Below, piece by piece: positions 41,159 to 50,428 of a stretch of DNA of 64,000 nt. The number at the start of each line of letters is the position of its first letter. Position 1 is the first letter of the stretch. The notes beneath the pieces were generated by a model. The model was not told the origin of the DNA and ran no database searches. It was given only the letters and a program-made list of their open reading frames with translations. This DNA comes from Bacteroidales bacterium (GTDB taxonomy: Bacteria; Bacteroidota; Bacteroidia; Bacteroidales; UBA932): the NCBI GenBank assembly GCA_017428245.1, contig JAFRRF010000011.1, forward strand, positions 1-64,000. The letters are read 5' to 3'. The translations under genes were made by a program, and so were the position numbers.

Positions 41159-42166
41159 CTATTTCAAATGATCGGAGATAAAACGGAGACTTTTTTCGCG
41201 GAAAGAACCCAATTCGGAAAGATTCATCCCGCGGTCAAATACCGTATGGAAGCGGTCTGCGCCCCGTTCTTCATTGATAAACACTTTAAACGGTTTCCCG
41301 AAAATGATGGAAAAGAGACATCCGTGATAAGAGTCCGTAATGACGTATTCCGCATTTCTGATGGTGGAAAGCCAGTTCTCGATGGAAAGGCCGGATTCCG
41401 ACACCGTCATTTCCCTGACTTCCAGCCCGAGTTCCTCGCGTTTCTCTGCGACAAAAGCATCTTTTTCCTCATTCTTATCAAGAATATAAGCAGCTATGTA
41501 AGGGGTGGACTGAGCATCCGGTTTTGAGCAAAACTTCTCATAGTCCACCGTATCCAAAAGCAGCGTGGGGTCCAGAACAACCTGCGCGTCAATGCCCAGA
41601 TTGTCTTTGCACAATACAGCCCCAGAGTTCTCCCGTACCGAAACGGCATCGAACTGCTTGATCAGTTCTTTCGCTTCTTTGGTTCGTGCATCGGGATAAT
41701 CCCAGCTCTCTTTTCCAAAAGATGCGCCGTAGGCTAGTTTCCGACACAGGTAGTCTTTGGCAAAAACCAGGTACATATCTTCAAGATAATGAGAATTGTA
41801 CGCATAGCGCCATACCTGGTCGCTGCCCACGATAATCGCTTCTATTCCGTACTTCTTCAGAATGCCTTTCGAGTAATGGGAGATCGTCTTTGTAACGGAG
41901 ATATTCTTTTCCACGAACGACGCTATATCCGAAGGACGCTGCAGAAAGTGGTGGTATGGTTTTATCGGATGGCGTCTGCTTGGTGAAAGCGCGCAAAGCG
42001 CGCCCTTTCCGGCATAGAGCAGATAGCGACCAAAAGAAAGCGAAGGCATATAATCCAGCGTGACAGGCGTATGGCCCATCTTCTTCAAGACCTGCTGCAG
42101 GGCATAGTTCTGGAGAATTCCGCCGTAGTTGGCGTAAAGGGGCTGGGTGATGATGCCGACTTTCAT
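41159..42166 (-). CDS. Polysaccharide pyruvyl transferase family protein
   Basis: A 335-residue protein of PF04230. GIITQPLYANYGGILQNYAL at the N-terminus is characteristic, as is the late 'AEYVITDSYHGCLFSIIFGKPF' with its conserved His, and IVGSDQVWR in the middle. Members put a ketal-linked pyruvate on capsule sugars from PEP. Proteins of this subgroup commonly accompany FrhB-like iron-sulfur proteins; here one is at 46803-48656. Overlaps the GT2 gene by 4 nt. Confidence 0.9.
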   Translation of the reverse strand: MKVGIITQPLYANYGGILQNYALQQVLKKMGHTPVTLDYMPSLSFGRYLLYAGKGALCALSPSRRHPIKPYHHFLQRPSDIASFVEKNISVTKTISHYSKGILKKYGIEAIIVGSDQVWRYAYNSHYLEDMYLVFAKDYLCRKLAYGASFGKESWDYPDARTKEAKELIKQFDAVSVRENSGAVLCKDNLGIDAQVVLDPTLLLDTVDYEKFCSKPDAQSTPYIAAYILDKNEEKDAFVAEKREELGLEVREMTVSESGLSIENWLSTIRNAEYVITDSYHGCLFSIIFGKPFKVFINEERGADRFHTVFDRGMNLSELGSFREKSLRFISDHLK

Positions 42167-43152
42167 TTGTTCTTTTTACTCCATACGAAATCGGCCAGGC
42201 GCTTGATGAATGGATATCGTATTTTCAAGACCATCTTTTTTGCGGTGGAATCATAGCAGCCCAGTTGCTTCATCTTTTGTACGATTTCGCTCAAGTGTTT
42301 GGTTTCTTGGTAGTGTTGGAGAATATCCAACCGGTTTTTGCAATCGTATTCAGCAATCTTGGCCTTGAACCAATCGCGTTCGTTTTCATCGACCTTGAGC
42401 CGTCCGGTAATACTGCTGAGCGTTTCGGTTGCGACATCCTGAATGTGGAGTTTCTGCTCAAAGGTTTTCCGTGTATGGGAATGACTGTCCTGGTGGACAA
42501 TGTAGTATCCCAACATATCAGGAATGTAATAGGTGGGATACTTGAACATAATGGGGAAGAACAGCTGATAATTCTGGCCGATCTCCCGGGGTGTCTCGAT
42601 CTGTAACGGATCGGGCATGGCGTCTCGGAACATCGATGAGCGCACCATCGTGGAACAGCAGCAGGTACAACTCATCTGGCCTTTCAAAAAGTCCTCGGCA
42701 AGTTGCCTGGTTCGCGTTCGGTTCAGCCCGGTTTCTTGAATCAAGCCAATTTGATTATAGTCGACATCATCCACGACGGCGGATCGTCCGATAACCAAAC
42801 CCGCTTCCGGATGGTTGTCCAGGAAAGTCACCCTTGTTTCGATAGAATGGGCCGGGAGGTAATTGTCGGAATCCGTCCAGTTCAAGTACTCACCGCTGAA
42901 GACTTTCAACCCTTGATTGATGGCGGCGCTTTGACCGGCGTTCTTCTGGTAAAAGTACACGAATTTATAACCTTTCGCTATGATTTTCTCTCCATATTCA
43001 ATTGCCATCTTTTCCGTTCCGTCGGTAGAGCCATCATTTACGAAGATTAATTCTACGTTGGGATAGGTCTGGGAAAGGATGGATTCGAAGTATCGGGTAA
43101 GGTACTTTTCACCATTGTAGCACGGGGTGATGATGCTGACCAGTTTAGGCAT
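42163..43152 (-). CDS. Glycosyltransferase family 2
   Basis: A 329-residue GT-A enzyme: LVSIITPCYNGEKYLTRYF, FVNDGSTDGTEK, and the DxD in YLNWTDSDNYL near residue 95. The C-terminal region ('SRCCCSTMVRSS' position, long helices near 270-325) is less conserved. It overlaps wzx by 8 nt and the pyruvyl transferase by 4 nt. Donor unknown. Confidence 0.88.
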   Translation of the reverse strand: MPKLVSIITPCYNGEKYLTRYFESILSQTYPNVELIFVNDGSTDGTEKMAIEYGEKIIAKGYKFVYFYQKNAGQSAAINQGLKVFSGEYLNWTDSDNYLPAHSIETRVTFLDNHPEAGLVIGRSAVVDDVDYNQIGLIQETGLNRTRTRQLAEDFLKGQMSCTCCCSTMVRSSMFRDAMPDPLQIETPREIGQNYQLFFPIMFKYPTYYIPDMLGYYIVHQDSHSHTRKTFEQKLHIQDVATETLSSITGRLKVDENERDWFKAKIAEYDCKNRLDILQHYQETKHLSEIVQKMKQLGCYDSTAKKMVLKIRYPFIKRLADFVWSKKNK

Positions 43153-44683
43153 TGCTGCGTTTCAGAATCTGTTTTACCTTGTTGATGACGGCCTCCCTCA
43201 TAGGCTTATCGAAAACGATAAAGAAGACAGTTGCACATACACTGATTGTTGAGGCGAAACATACGGCCAGGAAGCGCCACCAGGAAGGTTCGTCAAACTG
43301 ATAATAAACCACTGCCGTTACGGCCATCGATATGGCTGCGGACAAAAGAATCGGGAGGATGGTGTTTTTCAGGAAATAAGCCCTGTCGAATTCGGGTATG
43401 TTCTTTTTGACGGAATACAGATTTGATATTACCACAAAAAGCAGGAGGAAATACTTGACGACATAAGGGACAATGGGACTCTTGCCCGTTAGCAGCAGTG
43501 CATAGGTGATGGGTACGACGGTAATCCAGATCGAACCGTTCACCAAACTCATAAAGCGGATATTTCCTGAGGCGTGGAGAGCATAAACGAGAGGCAGAAA
43601 AATGGCGACAAGAAGACCGAGACCCAAATCGACTGCACAGAATAGCGCCGCGTATTCCGGAGGGTTTTTCAGCCACAGGTCAATCACGAATTGGCTCTCA
43701 AAGAAAAAGGGTACTGACAACAACATCAGTAAAGAATAAGCATACTTGGATGCATCAATCATAAGGCTCTCCATCTTTTTGATGTCACCGCTGGCGTACG
43801 CCTTTACGATGGGAGGCTTGATGGCGGTAAGGAAATTACTTGAGAAACCATTGACCGCATTGCAGATGACACCTGCCTTTCCAGCAGCCGAGTTGATGGC
43901 CGGGCCGAAAAACATATTCAGGACGACGTCGACACCCTGGTCGCGGGCCATCGAGCTCAAATTCCCCATCAGGTCCCAGCCGGAGAAAGACAGGATGGGC
44001 TTTATAAGTCCCCAATCCTTTACTATTCGGAAATGGCATTCCTCGAAGCGGCGGATGCAATAGACCCGGTAAATCATAATGATCAGGGTCTTGACGCAGA
44101 GCACAAGGATTCCATAGGTAATGAGCTTGTCGATGGGGGAGATGATGATGATATAGCAAATCAGCAACTTGAGGACGACTTCCAGAATGCTCATATAGGC
44201 AAAAGCCCCCATCTTCTCGTGCGCAATCAGGGAGGCGGAATAAGGCACCTGGGTGATGCTCAATATGGTCGCGAAGGCTGATAACTGGTAAACGACCCGG
44301 GCCGCATGCATACGATCTTCCGGAATCACTAGTTTATTGTTCAGCAGCCACAGGCCGGCCGTTTCCAGAAGGATGAAGATAATGATGGCCAGAATGATGT
44401 GGACCATTAAAGCCGCAGAGAAGGTTTTCTTTAGCCTGTCCTTGTCGTCACGGCCGATCTCATACGTGAGGAATCTCGATGTGGCCCCGGAGAGGGCCCC
44501 GTTGAGGAACATAAACATTCCTACTGCCCCGCCGACGATATTATAGATACCATCATCGACTACGCCCAGTACGCTCAGGATAACCCGCGATGTGTATAGC
44601 GACACGAGCATCGTGAGCGCCATACGCAGATAGAGGAGCAGCGTATTCTTTGCGATCGTCCTGTTAGATGATATTTCGGCCAT
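43145..44683 (-). CDS. wzx: Lipid-linked oligosaccharide flippase (Wzx-like)
   Basis: A 512-residue membrane protein with about 12-14 helices, of the polysaccharide-type MATE/MVF superfamily. The N-terminal SLYTSRVILSVLGVVDDGIYN and FMFLNGALSGATSRFLTYE are typical of Bacteroidales Wzx proteins. It moves the finished repeat unit across the inner membrane for the polymerase. The ATG at 44683 overlaps the acyltransferase gene by 20 nt; the TTG one codon upstream is possible. Confidence 0.92.
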   Translation of the reverse strand: MAEISSNRTIAKNTLLLYLRMALTMLVSLYTSRVILSVLGVVDDGIYNIVGGAVGMFMFLNGALSGATSRFLTYEIGRDDKDRLKKTFSAALMVHIILAIIIFILLETAGLWLLNNKLVIPEDRMHAARVVYQLSAFATILSITQVPYSASLIAHEKMGAFAYMSILEVVLKLLICYIIIISPIDKLITYGILVLCVKTLIIMIYRVYCIRRFEECHFRIVKDWGLIKPILSFSGWDLMGNLSSMARDQGVDVVLNMFFGPAINSAAGKAGVICNAVNGFSSNFLTAIKPPIVKAYASGDIKKMESLMIDASKYAYSLLMLLSVPFFFESQFVIDLWLKNPPEYAALFCAVDLGLGLLVAIFLPLVYALHASGNIRFMSLVNGSIWITVVPITYALLLTGKSPIVPYVVKYFLLLFVVISNLYSVKKNIPEFDRAYFLKNTILPILLSAAISMAVTAVVYYQFDEPSWWRFLAVCFASTISVCATVFFIVFDKPMREAVINKVKQILKRSNA

Positions 44684-45707
44684 CAAATAACCGTTCTACT
44701 TTATGCCAGATGAATAACCTGATTTTGTCCAGCAAAACACACGACAGGAATACAAGTATCAAGAACAGCAATATCAGTAAACCTCTCAGGATAGGAGAAA
44801 AATTCGAATAAAAGAACCAGACGGCGGACCGGTAATATGGCATGATAAACTCATTCGTATGAATGATGAATACAGCAAATGAGGAAATGGCTATCCAGTT
44901 TATGACTTTTGAATGGGCCATATCCGTGTTGATAAAAGCAAAGAGCAGAGCAACGGAAGAAAGAATGAGGACGGGATTAATATACGAAAACACGATGGGC
45001 AGCGTATATTTTGTGTGGAAATCCGCCTTCATCAGATACCAGATACAAAAAGCCACGAAAAAGGATATGGCAAAATAGGTAACAATGCAAATCTTCCGGT
45101 TGGAAAGAACACGAACAGGATATAGCCGCAGATACCTTGCCAACAAATATAATCCAATAAAAGAGAGTGTCGAATAGCCGAAAAAGAATTCAGGAGCGGA
45201 ATCCGTCCAGCCATATATCGTCTGAAAAGCGAAAAAACCGATCAGGACCCACTTGAATGTTTTTTGTGAGGCTTTTTCCACAAACAGGTTCAGAACGGGG
45301 GACAATATGAAAAGACAAAGGTAGGATTTGATAAACCAATAACCTTTGGTAATCATAAAGAGTCTTAACACAGAATTCAGAGTTACGACGCTCCGACCTT
45401 TTGTCAGGCAAAAGACAAGCAGAAGAGAAACCGTAAAAAACAGGATTTGGAATAAAAGCGAACAAAGCCTCTTCAGTGATGGTTTTATTCCAAACCAGCC
45501 GGAAATCATAATGAATACGTCGATGGCGACGATAGAAAGACTCTCTATGAAAAACCTGAAATAAGCGTTAAGTGGAGTAGTAGCGCATTCTTCGGGCGTG
45601 GGAACGCCTATCCCCAGGAAATTGGCGTGTAACACCAATACTAGGAACATCGAAAGAATCCTTAGTAATTCAATATTTGAACTCCTTTGTATCGCTGGAG
45701 CTGTCAT
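44664..45707 (-). CDS. Membrane acyltransferase family 3
   Basis: A 347-residue protein with about ten membrane helices. SSNIELLRILSMFLVLVLHA holds the N-terminal Arg and His of the family; 'AIDVFIMISGWFG' is the second block. Likely O-acetylation of a capsule sugar. The gene is AT-richer than its neighbours. It overlaps the epimerase gene by 4 nt and wzx by 20 nt. Confidence 0.87.
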   Translation of the reverse strand: MTAPAIQRSSNIELLRILSMFLVLVLHANFLGIGVPTPEECATTPLNAYFRFFIESLSIVAIDVFIMISGWFGIKPSLKRLCSLLFQILFFTVSLLLVFCLTKGRSVVTLNSVLRLFMITKGYWFIKSYLCLFILSPVLNLFVEKASQKTFKWVLIGFFAFQTIYGWTDSAPEFFFGYSTLSFIGLYLLARYLRLYPVRVLSNRKICIVTYFAISFFVAFCIWYLMKADFHTKYTLPIVFSYINPVLILSSVALLFAFINTDMAHSKVINWIAISSFAVFIIHTNEFIMPYYRSAVWFFYSNFSPILRGLLILLFLILVFLSCVLLDKIRLFIWHKVERLFDGRNII

Positions 45708-46801
45708 TGGCCTTTGGTTTTAAGAGAGGTCTGGAAACACCGTCCGTATGACTTTAAATAGGAAAGCCTGTCTTTTATCGTTGCGGTTCTTAAGTAGTCG
45801 ATGAATCTGTTGCGAAAAGCGCCTCGAGAAGCGATATAATCCCACTGCGCATCGAAGCGCCAGTCAATTCCTTTCTGATAGTTCTGGGTTCGATACGCGT
45901 CGAGGGTTTTGCGAATCCCTTCTTCAAGCGAAATGCGCTGGCCGAATTCCGGCACGAGCGACTTGATCTTCGTATTGTCGATGATGGCGTTCGCTGCCCT
46001 TCCGGCAATCTCTCCTTTCCTGTCCGGGCAGTATTCCATAAACCGTTCTGCGGGAATGTCCACCCGTTTTACCTCTTTGTCCAGGATCCGGCCGAGCACA
46101 TCGAGCACATCGCTCCAGGAAACAGGCTCGTCGCCACAGATGTTGAAGGCCTCTCCGTAAGCGGCCGGGTTTCCAATCAGCTCCACGACGCCGACGGCGA
46201 AGTCCTCGACGCGCATCATATTCCAACGGGCTGAACCACCGTCCCAGGTAATGACCGGCTTATCGTTAAGGATCCGGGCCACCACCGTCCAATGATAGCC
46301 GTACGGCGGCATAATGCCATAAGGAATGCGGGTATCGTCATAGGTGATGCAGGGACGGACGATTGTGTACTTGATTCCGCATTCCGCCGCCTTCTGCATC
46401 AGGTATTGCTCGCTGGCCCATTTGTCGGTGGAATAAGTCCATTCTTTGAAACCCTTGGGCGCATCCTCACCTTTCTTCCCGGGGATGGAGGTGTCGTAAA
46501 CACAGGCCGATGAAATGAAGACATACTGATCGGCGACCGCCTGGAACAAGTCCAGACTATGCGCAATCTGCTCCTGGTTATAGCAGATGAAATCGATTAC
46601 TGCATCGAAGTGCCTTCCCGCCAAAACCGATTTGAGGTAATCTGTATCGTTGACGTCTGCCTGGATCAGTTCGACGCCTTCCGGAATCAAATGCTTTCTG
46701 TGTCCCCGGTTGATGACGGAAACGTTCAGGCCGCTGGCCAAAGCTTCCCTGACCACCGCTGTGCTCAGGACACCCGTACCGCCGACTACCAATAGGCTCA
46801 T
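45704..46801 (-). CDS. NAD-dependent epimerase/dehydratase
   Basis: A 365-residue extended SDR. The ATG at 46801 (MSLLVVGGTG) is one base after the previous stop; 17 further codons upstream are in frame but overlap that gene. Cofactor loop LLVVGGTGVLSTAVVREA, catalytic Tyr-x3-Lys in TYSTDKWASE, and VRPCITYDDTRIPYG. The subgroup resembles atypical isoflavone-reductase/UDP-glucose-epimerase-like proteins. The last 60 residues are basic and helical and may mediate contact with a partner. It probably acts on a nucleotide sugar. Confidence 0.82.
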   Translation of the reverse strand: MSLLVVGGTGVLSTAVVREALASGLNVSVINRGHRKHLIPEGVELIQADVNDTDYLKSVLAGRHFDAVIDFICYNQEQIAHSLDLFQAVADQYVFISSACVYDTSIPGKKGEDAPKGFKEWTYSTDKWASEQYLMQKAAECGIKYTIVRPCITYDDTRIPYGIMPPYGYHWTVVARILNDKPVITWDGGSARWNMMRVEDFAVGVVELIGNPAAYGEAFNICGDEPVSWSDVLDVLGRILDKEVKRVDIPAERFMEYCPDRKGEIAGRAANAIIDNTKIKSLVPEFGQRISLEEGIRKTLDAYRTQNYQKGIDWRFDAQWDYIASRGAFRNRFIDYLRTATIKDRLSYLKSYGRCFQTSLKTKGQ

Positions 46802-46802
46802 G

Positions 46803-48656
46803 TTAATTCCACTCGATGTTTTCTTCCACGACTTTTGCGGGTACGCCCGCAACGACAGCGTGTGCGGGAACGTCTTTCGTGACGACGGCTCCTGCCGCGA
46901 TAACAGCTCCGTCGCCGATGGTAACTCCCTTGAGAATCATCGCCCGTTGTCCGATCCAAACGTGGTCGCCAATCTTGATCGGGGCGGCCACCTGGTAGCC
47001 ATCTTTTTCGATTTGATGTGCATCGTACGACCGGATGATGACATCCCGGCCGATGAAACAGTTCTCGCCGATTTCAATGCGGTCGCCGCAGGTTATCTGG
47101 CAGTTTTCATTGAGGAAACCATTGCCCTTGAGAACGAGTGTGCCCCCGGAAATGACCCGGATATAACTTCCTGCAAAGACGGTGAAAGGTTTGTCGACTT
47201 GCATCGTCGCGTTCTTTTCCAAAAGAAGACGGGTTTCCATCCGCGATTTACGGACCTGCTTTTCTCCGATCCGGAGCCGGTTTTTCAAGATGAGCTGCGC
47301 TCCTTCGTCCAGTTGGACCACGGTATGCTTCAGATTCATCAGGGGCGTTTTGACGCCCTTCTTTACTTGCGAAGACAGGAAGTTATACTTGATAAAAGTG
47401 GCCCAGGAAGGGAGGGAGAGTCCCAGTTCGGACACTCTTTTCATCGCTTTTCGGAGTGGATTCATCATTTTGTTCAATTTGGGCCGCCCGTTCCCGTTCG
47501 GGAAGTATTTCAAGGCCAGTTTGTCGAAAGACATCGAGTCAAGATCGTTAAAGAACGGTTCGCGTGTGTCGAATCTTTTCTCGAGAGAAGAATTCATCGC
47601 AGGGTTGCCAATAGCGGCCTGTTCTTGCGGAAACTGTTTCCAGACGATATCTCCCTTGATGGTTTCGAATAAGGCGGCACCTTTGTCGGAATTGATCATC
47701 ACCATCGAGGTGCCTTTATCCTGGTCCATCGCCGGGTCAAGTTTTTCAATACCCCAGAAATCAGCCAGCGTAATGTCCGCTTTCTGCGGAAAACTCTTAA
47801 ACTTGCAATTATAGCAGCTCGGGCGGACAAAGTCGTTGTACTGCAGGTACCCGATGAAGAACAGGTCATGCCAGCGGTCCTTGCAATAGACTTTCCCGTT
47901 TTCAAACTTTACCCGGATGGAGAAGTTGTGCCAGCCCTTTTCCTTCGACTTGAACTTGATGTCCGTGGCCCGGGAGCCGTATTTCTTCTCTAGCATTTCC
48001 ATATAGGAGAGAAACACTTTCGGTGAATTGACGCCCCGGCAGATGAAGTCAGCGGTAATCAGGTTGTCATAGTCCTTGCCCAGGAATTTGTAAAGGGCTT
48101 GTACCTGACACGGCGTTCCGCAGAAAAACACATTCTTTCCATTCTTGAGCCGTGCCCGGATATTCCGATAGACGGACTCCGCGTTGCTTTGGAGATACTT
48201 CGAACTGCGAATCTCCGGCAGCCGTTCCCGTTGGTCCGTAATGATTTGCGATACGGTGTGGTCTTCGTTATAAACAGCTCCGCCGACAAACGCCTCACGG
48301 TCAAACATCTTGTTTGCCAGCATCGAATGGATTCCGCCGGAGGTGCTGTCCAGACGGACGGCCTCGTCTTTGGTATACGCGGCGTACACGGCGGGTTTTT
48401 CGTATCGCTCGATGAAATCAGCCGGGCTGATTACCGGACAGACGCGTTCGCATAATCCGCAATCAACGCAGGCCGCTTTGTCTATTTCGGGATACCAGAA
48501 TCCTTCGTGGTCAGCCTTGAAGGAAATGGCGCCGTGGAGGCAGATGTCCCCGCACGCATTGCAACCACAACAGTCGATCTTATCCTTTAGTACTATCAAC
48601 GCTATTGCGCTTTTTGAAAAACAGAAGAGAAACGAGGGAATGGAGAAGGTATGCAA
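46803..48656 (-). CDS. FrhB-like iron-sulfur oxidoreductase fused to hexapeptide acetyltransferase
   Basis: A 617-residue fusion. Near residue 29 a ferredoxin-like region carries two 4Fe-4S motifs ([11 protein letters not shown] and [12 protein letters not shown]), followed to about 390 by the F420 hydrogenase/dehydrogenase beta-subunit fold with [19 protein letters not shown] and 'CYNCKF'. After a linker, residues about 430-615 form a left-handed beta-helix acetyltransferase ([40 protein letters not shown]). In capsule loci the FrhB part is usually a separate gene beside pyruvyl transferases. The start is uncertain: the ATG at 48656 overlaps the acyltransferase by 77 nt, while a TTG at 48599 would leave 20 nt of overlap and remove a non-conserved head. 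Confidence 0.85.
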   Translation of the reverse strand: MHTFSIPSFLFCFSKSAIALIVLKDKIDCCGCNACGDICLHGAISFKADHEGFWYPEIDKAACVDCGLCERVCPVISPADFIERYEKPAVYAAYTKDEAVRLDSTSGGIHSMLANKMFDREAFVGGAVYNEDHTVSQIITDQRERLPEIRSSKYLQSNAESVYRNIRARLKNGKNVFFCGTPCQVQALYKFLGKDYDNLITADFICRGVNSPKVFLSYMEMLEKKYGSRATDIKFKSKEKGWHNFSIRVKFENGKVYCKDRWHDLFFIGYLQYNDFVRPSCYNCKFKSFPQKADITLADFWGIEKLDPAMDQDKGTSMVMINSDKGAALFETIKGDIVWKQFPQEQAAIGNPAMNSSLEKRFDTREPFFNDLDSMSFDKLALKYFPNGNGRPKLNKMMNPLRKAMKRVSELGLSLPSWATFIKYNFLSSQVKKGVKTPLMNLKHTVVQLDEGAQLILKNRLRIGEKQVRKSRMETRLLLEKNATMQVDKPFTVFAGSYIRVISGGTLVLKGNGFLNENCQITCGDRIEIGENCFIGRDVIIRSYDAHQIEKDGYQVAAPIKIGDHVWIGQRAMILKGVTIGDGAVIAAGAVVTKDVPAHAVVAGVPAKVVEENIEWN

Positions 48657-49536
48657 AAGCGATGGCTAAGACATAGCTGATCAGCACATTGACGACTTTG
48701 GGCAGAGGAAGCATCAGGCAAAGGGCCAATATGATACTCTCGTGCAATAAATAGATCTCATATGAAACATTGCCGATGAAAGACAAAATGCCTTTGGAAA
48801 AGGAGAATAATTGTACGAGTGTCAATATGAAAAACAGCGAAGGGATTCCACAGAAAAAATAAACAAATCGGTGTATTTGCACTCTGGTCCCAGAGTAGTT
48901 AATAAGCACAACAGCTAAAAAAGCAAGAAAGGACAGAATATAGCAGGCAATACACGCAGTTTTGTCTTCAATGGTTTTCTTCTCATACACCAACTTGCCC
49001 AGATTCATGGCCAAAAAGAAAATAGGTAATCTCGTTACCAGGATTTCTGTCTTGGGCAAATGGTATGATAAGGGGAATGTGATGGCAACGAGGAGAAAAG
49101 GCAGAATGAAACTGCCTTTAAACCGTTGGATGAGTTTGAAGTAAAACGGAGCAAGCAGATAGCAAATGACGATAAGTGTTACGAACCAGAAGATTCGCTC
49201 TCCCCAAAAGAACAGATTCAATCCGGTAATCCGAATGATAAAGTCTTGAAAAGAAGGATAGGAGCGGAGAATGAAAAAAGGAATGGCAACGATCAGGTAG
49301 GTCGGCAAGATACGGGTAAAGCGCCGTTTATAATAATGACCGAGATGCTGATCTTTGGATAAAGAATAGAACTGCCCGATAGCCGACACAATCAGAAACC
49401 ATTCAACTCCGATATTTCCATATAGGGCAAATCGTCCAATCGAATGGGTCGCCATAATGAAAACGATGGCAACCCCCATCAATGCTGACCGATAGGTGCT
49501 GAAATCGTGAAAAAAAATACGGTTTATGGACAGCAT
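48580..49536 (-). CDS. Membrane acyltransferase family 3
   Basis: A 318-residue protein with nine or ten helices; FIMATHSIG and [16 protein letters not shown] are the family's N-terminal blocks, and [20 protein letters not shown] follows. Likely transfers an acyl group to a capsule sugar. The gene is markedly AT-rich. It starts at the last base of the licD stop and overlaps the FrhB fusion gene at its 3' end. Confidence 0.85.
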   Translation of the reverse strand: MLSINRIFFHDFSTYRSALMGVAIVFIMATHSIGRFALYGNIGVEWFLIVSAIGQFYSLSKDQHLGHYYKRRFTRILPTYLIVAIPFFILRSYPSFQDFIIRITGLNLFFWGERIFWFVTLIVICYLLAPFYFKLIQRFKGSFILPFLLVAITFPLSYHLPKTEILVTRLPIFFLAMNLGKLVYEKKTIEDKTACIACYILSFLAFLAVVLINYSGTRVQIHRFVYFFCGIPSLFFILTLVQLFSFSKGILSFIGNVSYEIYLLHESIILALCLMLPLPKVVNVLISYVLAIAFAYLLHSLVSLLFFKKRNSVDSTKG

Positions 49537-50342
49537 TATTTCCAGTATGCTTTGAACCCGTGATTGGATACCCTCTTTTCAATGGGAGGGAGTTGCATAT
49601 AATTGCCGTAGATGGTTGTGAGCCATTCGTCGAAGTTTTCCGGAATTAAAAACTGATACTCTTCGAATGGGCTCTCAATAAGGCTTGTAATATGATTGCG
49701 TGGAATGGACCAGCCCCCCACATACCCTATAAAGTGCGACGTCTCATAGGGGTACTTCATTTTTGTCTTTAAAAAACGACCAAGAGCTTTCTTGTTGGAA
49801 TAAAAGATCCCCAGTACCCTGGATGCGAGAATCTTTATGTTCTTTGCCAGTCCATTGTCCTTTTTTATCTTCAGATTTCGAGTATAGTGCAGACTACTCC
49901 AAATCCTCATCCTTTTCTTAATAGCCTTGCTGTGCGAACGGATTTTTCCAGGGGCATCAGGCATGCCGTCGAGCGGAAAAACGTCAACGTATACTCCACA
50001 TTTGTCTCCGTGCCCTTCATCAATGATGGTCCTGTCGTCACACACTTTCGCGATATAATGATCCCACCCGGAAGAATACTCTGGAGAATATGCTGAAAAA
50101 TAGCGATGTTTATACTGCTCCATAAAACGCATATAATCCGGTCGGGGCATCCAGATATCTATGTCATCATCCCAGGGGATATATCCTTTATGCCTTATGG
50201 CACCAAGCAGAGTGCCATAAGCAAGGAAATACCGGATATTGTGCGACTTGCAAAACGAATCAATATCCTGCAGAATGAGCAGCATAATCTGCTTTAATTC
50301 CTGAAGGGAAATCTCTTTTCCGGGTGCAGGCGTAATAACCAT
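49536..50342 (-). CDS. LicD-family phosphotransferase, first gene of capsule operon
   Basis: A 268-residue LicD protein: LAYGTLLGAIRHKGYIPWDDD, DIWMPRPDYMRFME, and CGVYVDVFPLDGMP. The ATG at 50342 is preferred; 15 more in-frame codons upstream would run into a terminator hairpin. It transfers a phospho-alcohol or phosphonate from a CDP carrier to the polysaccharide. Together with the second LicD at 27278 it implies two distinct decorations or two acceptor sites. It is the first gene on the 38.7-kb minus-strand unit. Confidence 0.87.
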   Translation of the reverse strand: MVITPAPGKEISLQELKQIMLLILQDIDSFCKSHNIRYFLAYGTLLGAIRHKGYIPWDDDIDIWMPRPDYMRFMEQYKHRYFSAYSPEYSSGWDHYIAKVCDDRTIIDEGHGDKCGVYVDVFPLDGMPDAPGKIRSHSKAIKKRMRIWSSLHYTRNLKIKKDNGLAKNIKILASRVLGIFYSNKKALGRFLKTKMKYPYETSHFIGYVGGWSIPRNHITSLIESPFEEYQFLIPENFDEWLTTIYGNYMQLPPIEKRVSNHGFKAYWK

Positions 50343-50372
50343 CGGTAAAACGGAAACAATTCTAAGATAAAA

Positions 50373-50407
50373 AACAGCCGCACACAAAAAAGAAGTATGC
50401 GGCTGTT
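50373..50407 (-). terminator. Terminator after ompA, just upstream of capsule operon
   Basis: A 10-bp stem (50373-50382 with 50398-50407, AACAGCCGCA and complement) followed on the minus strand by a run of six T. It ends the outer-membrane-protein transcript (stop at 50429). Only 30 bases separate it from the capsule operon start codon at 50342. Within these, TATCTTAG (50362-50369 on the minus strand) is a partial -7 box with no proper -33 partner. Confidence 0.85.
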
Positions 50408-50428
50408 CTTTAAATAAGCCGAAACTGG

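Larger units (their letters stand above)
11659..50342 (-). other. 38-gene capsule/exopolysaccharide operon
   Basis: Thirty-eight same-strand genes run from licD at 50342 to gtrA at 11659. The largest gap between successive genes is 11 nt, and most neighbours overlap by 1-4 nt. It holds wzx, wzy, wza and wzc, about a dozen glycosyltransferases, a phosphonate module, acylation and pyruvylation genes, but no initiating sugar transferase, which is at 6713. It is closed by the bidirectional terminator at 11601-11647. No internal promoter of the TTTG/TAnnTTTG type was noticed, though a systematic scan was not possible. Confidence 0.75.
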
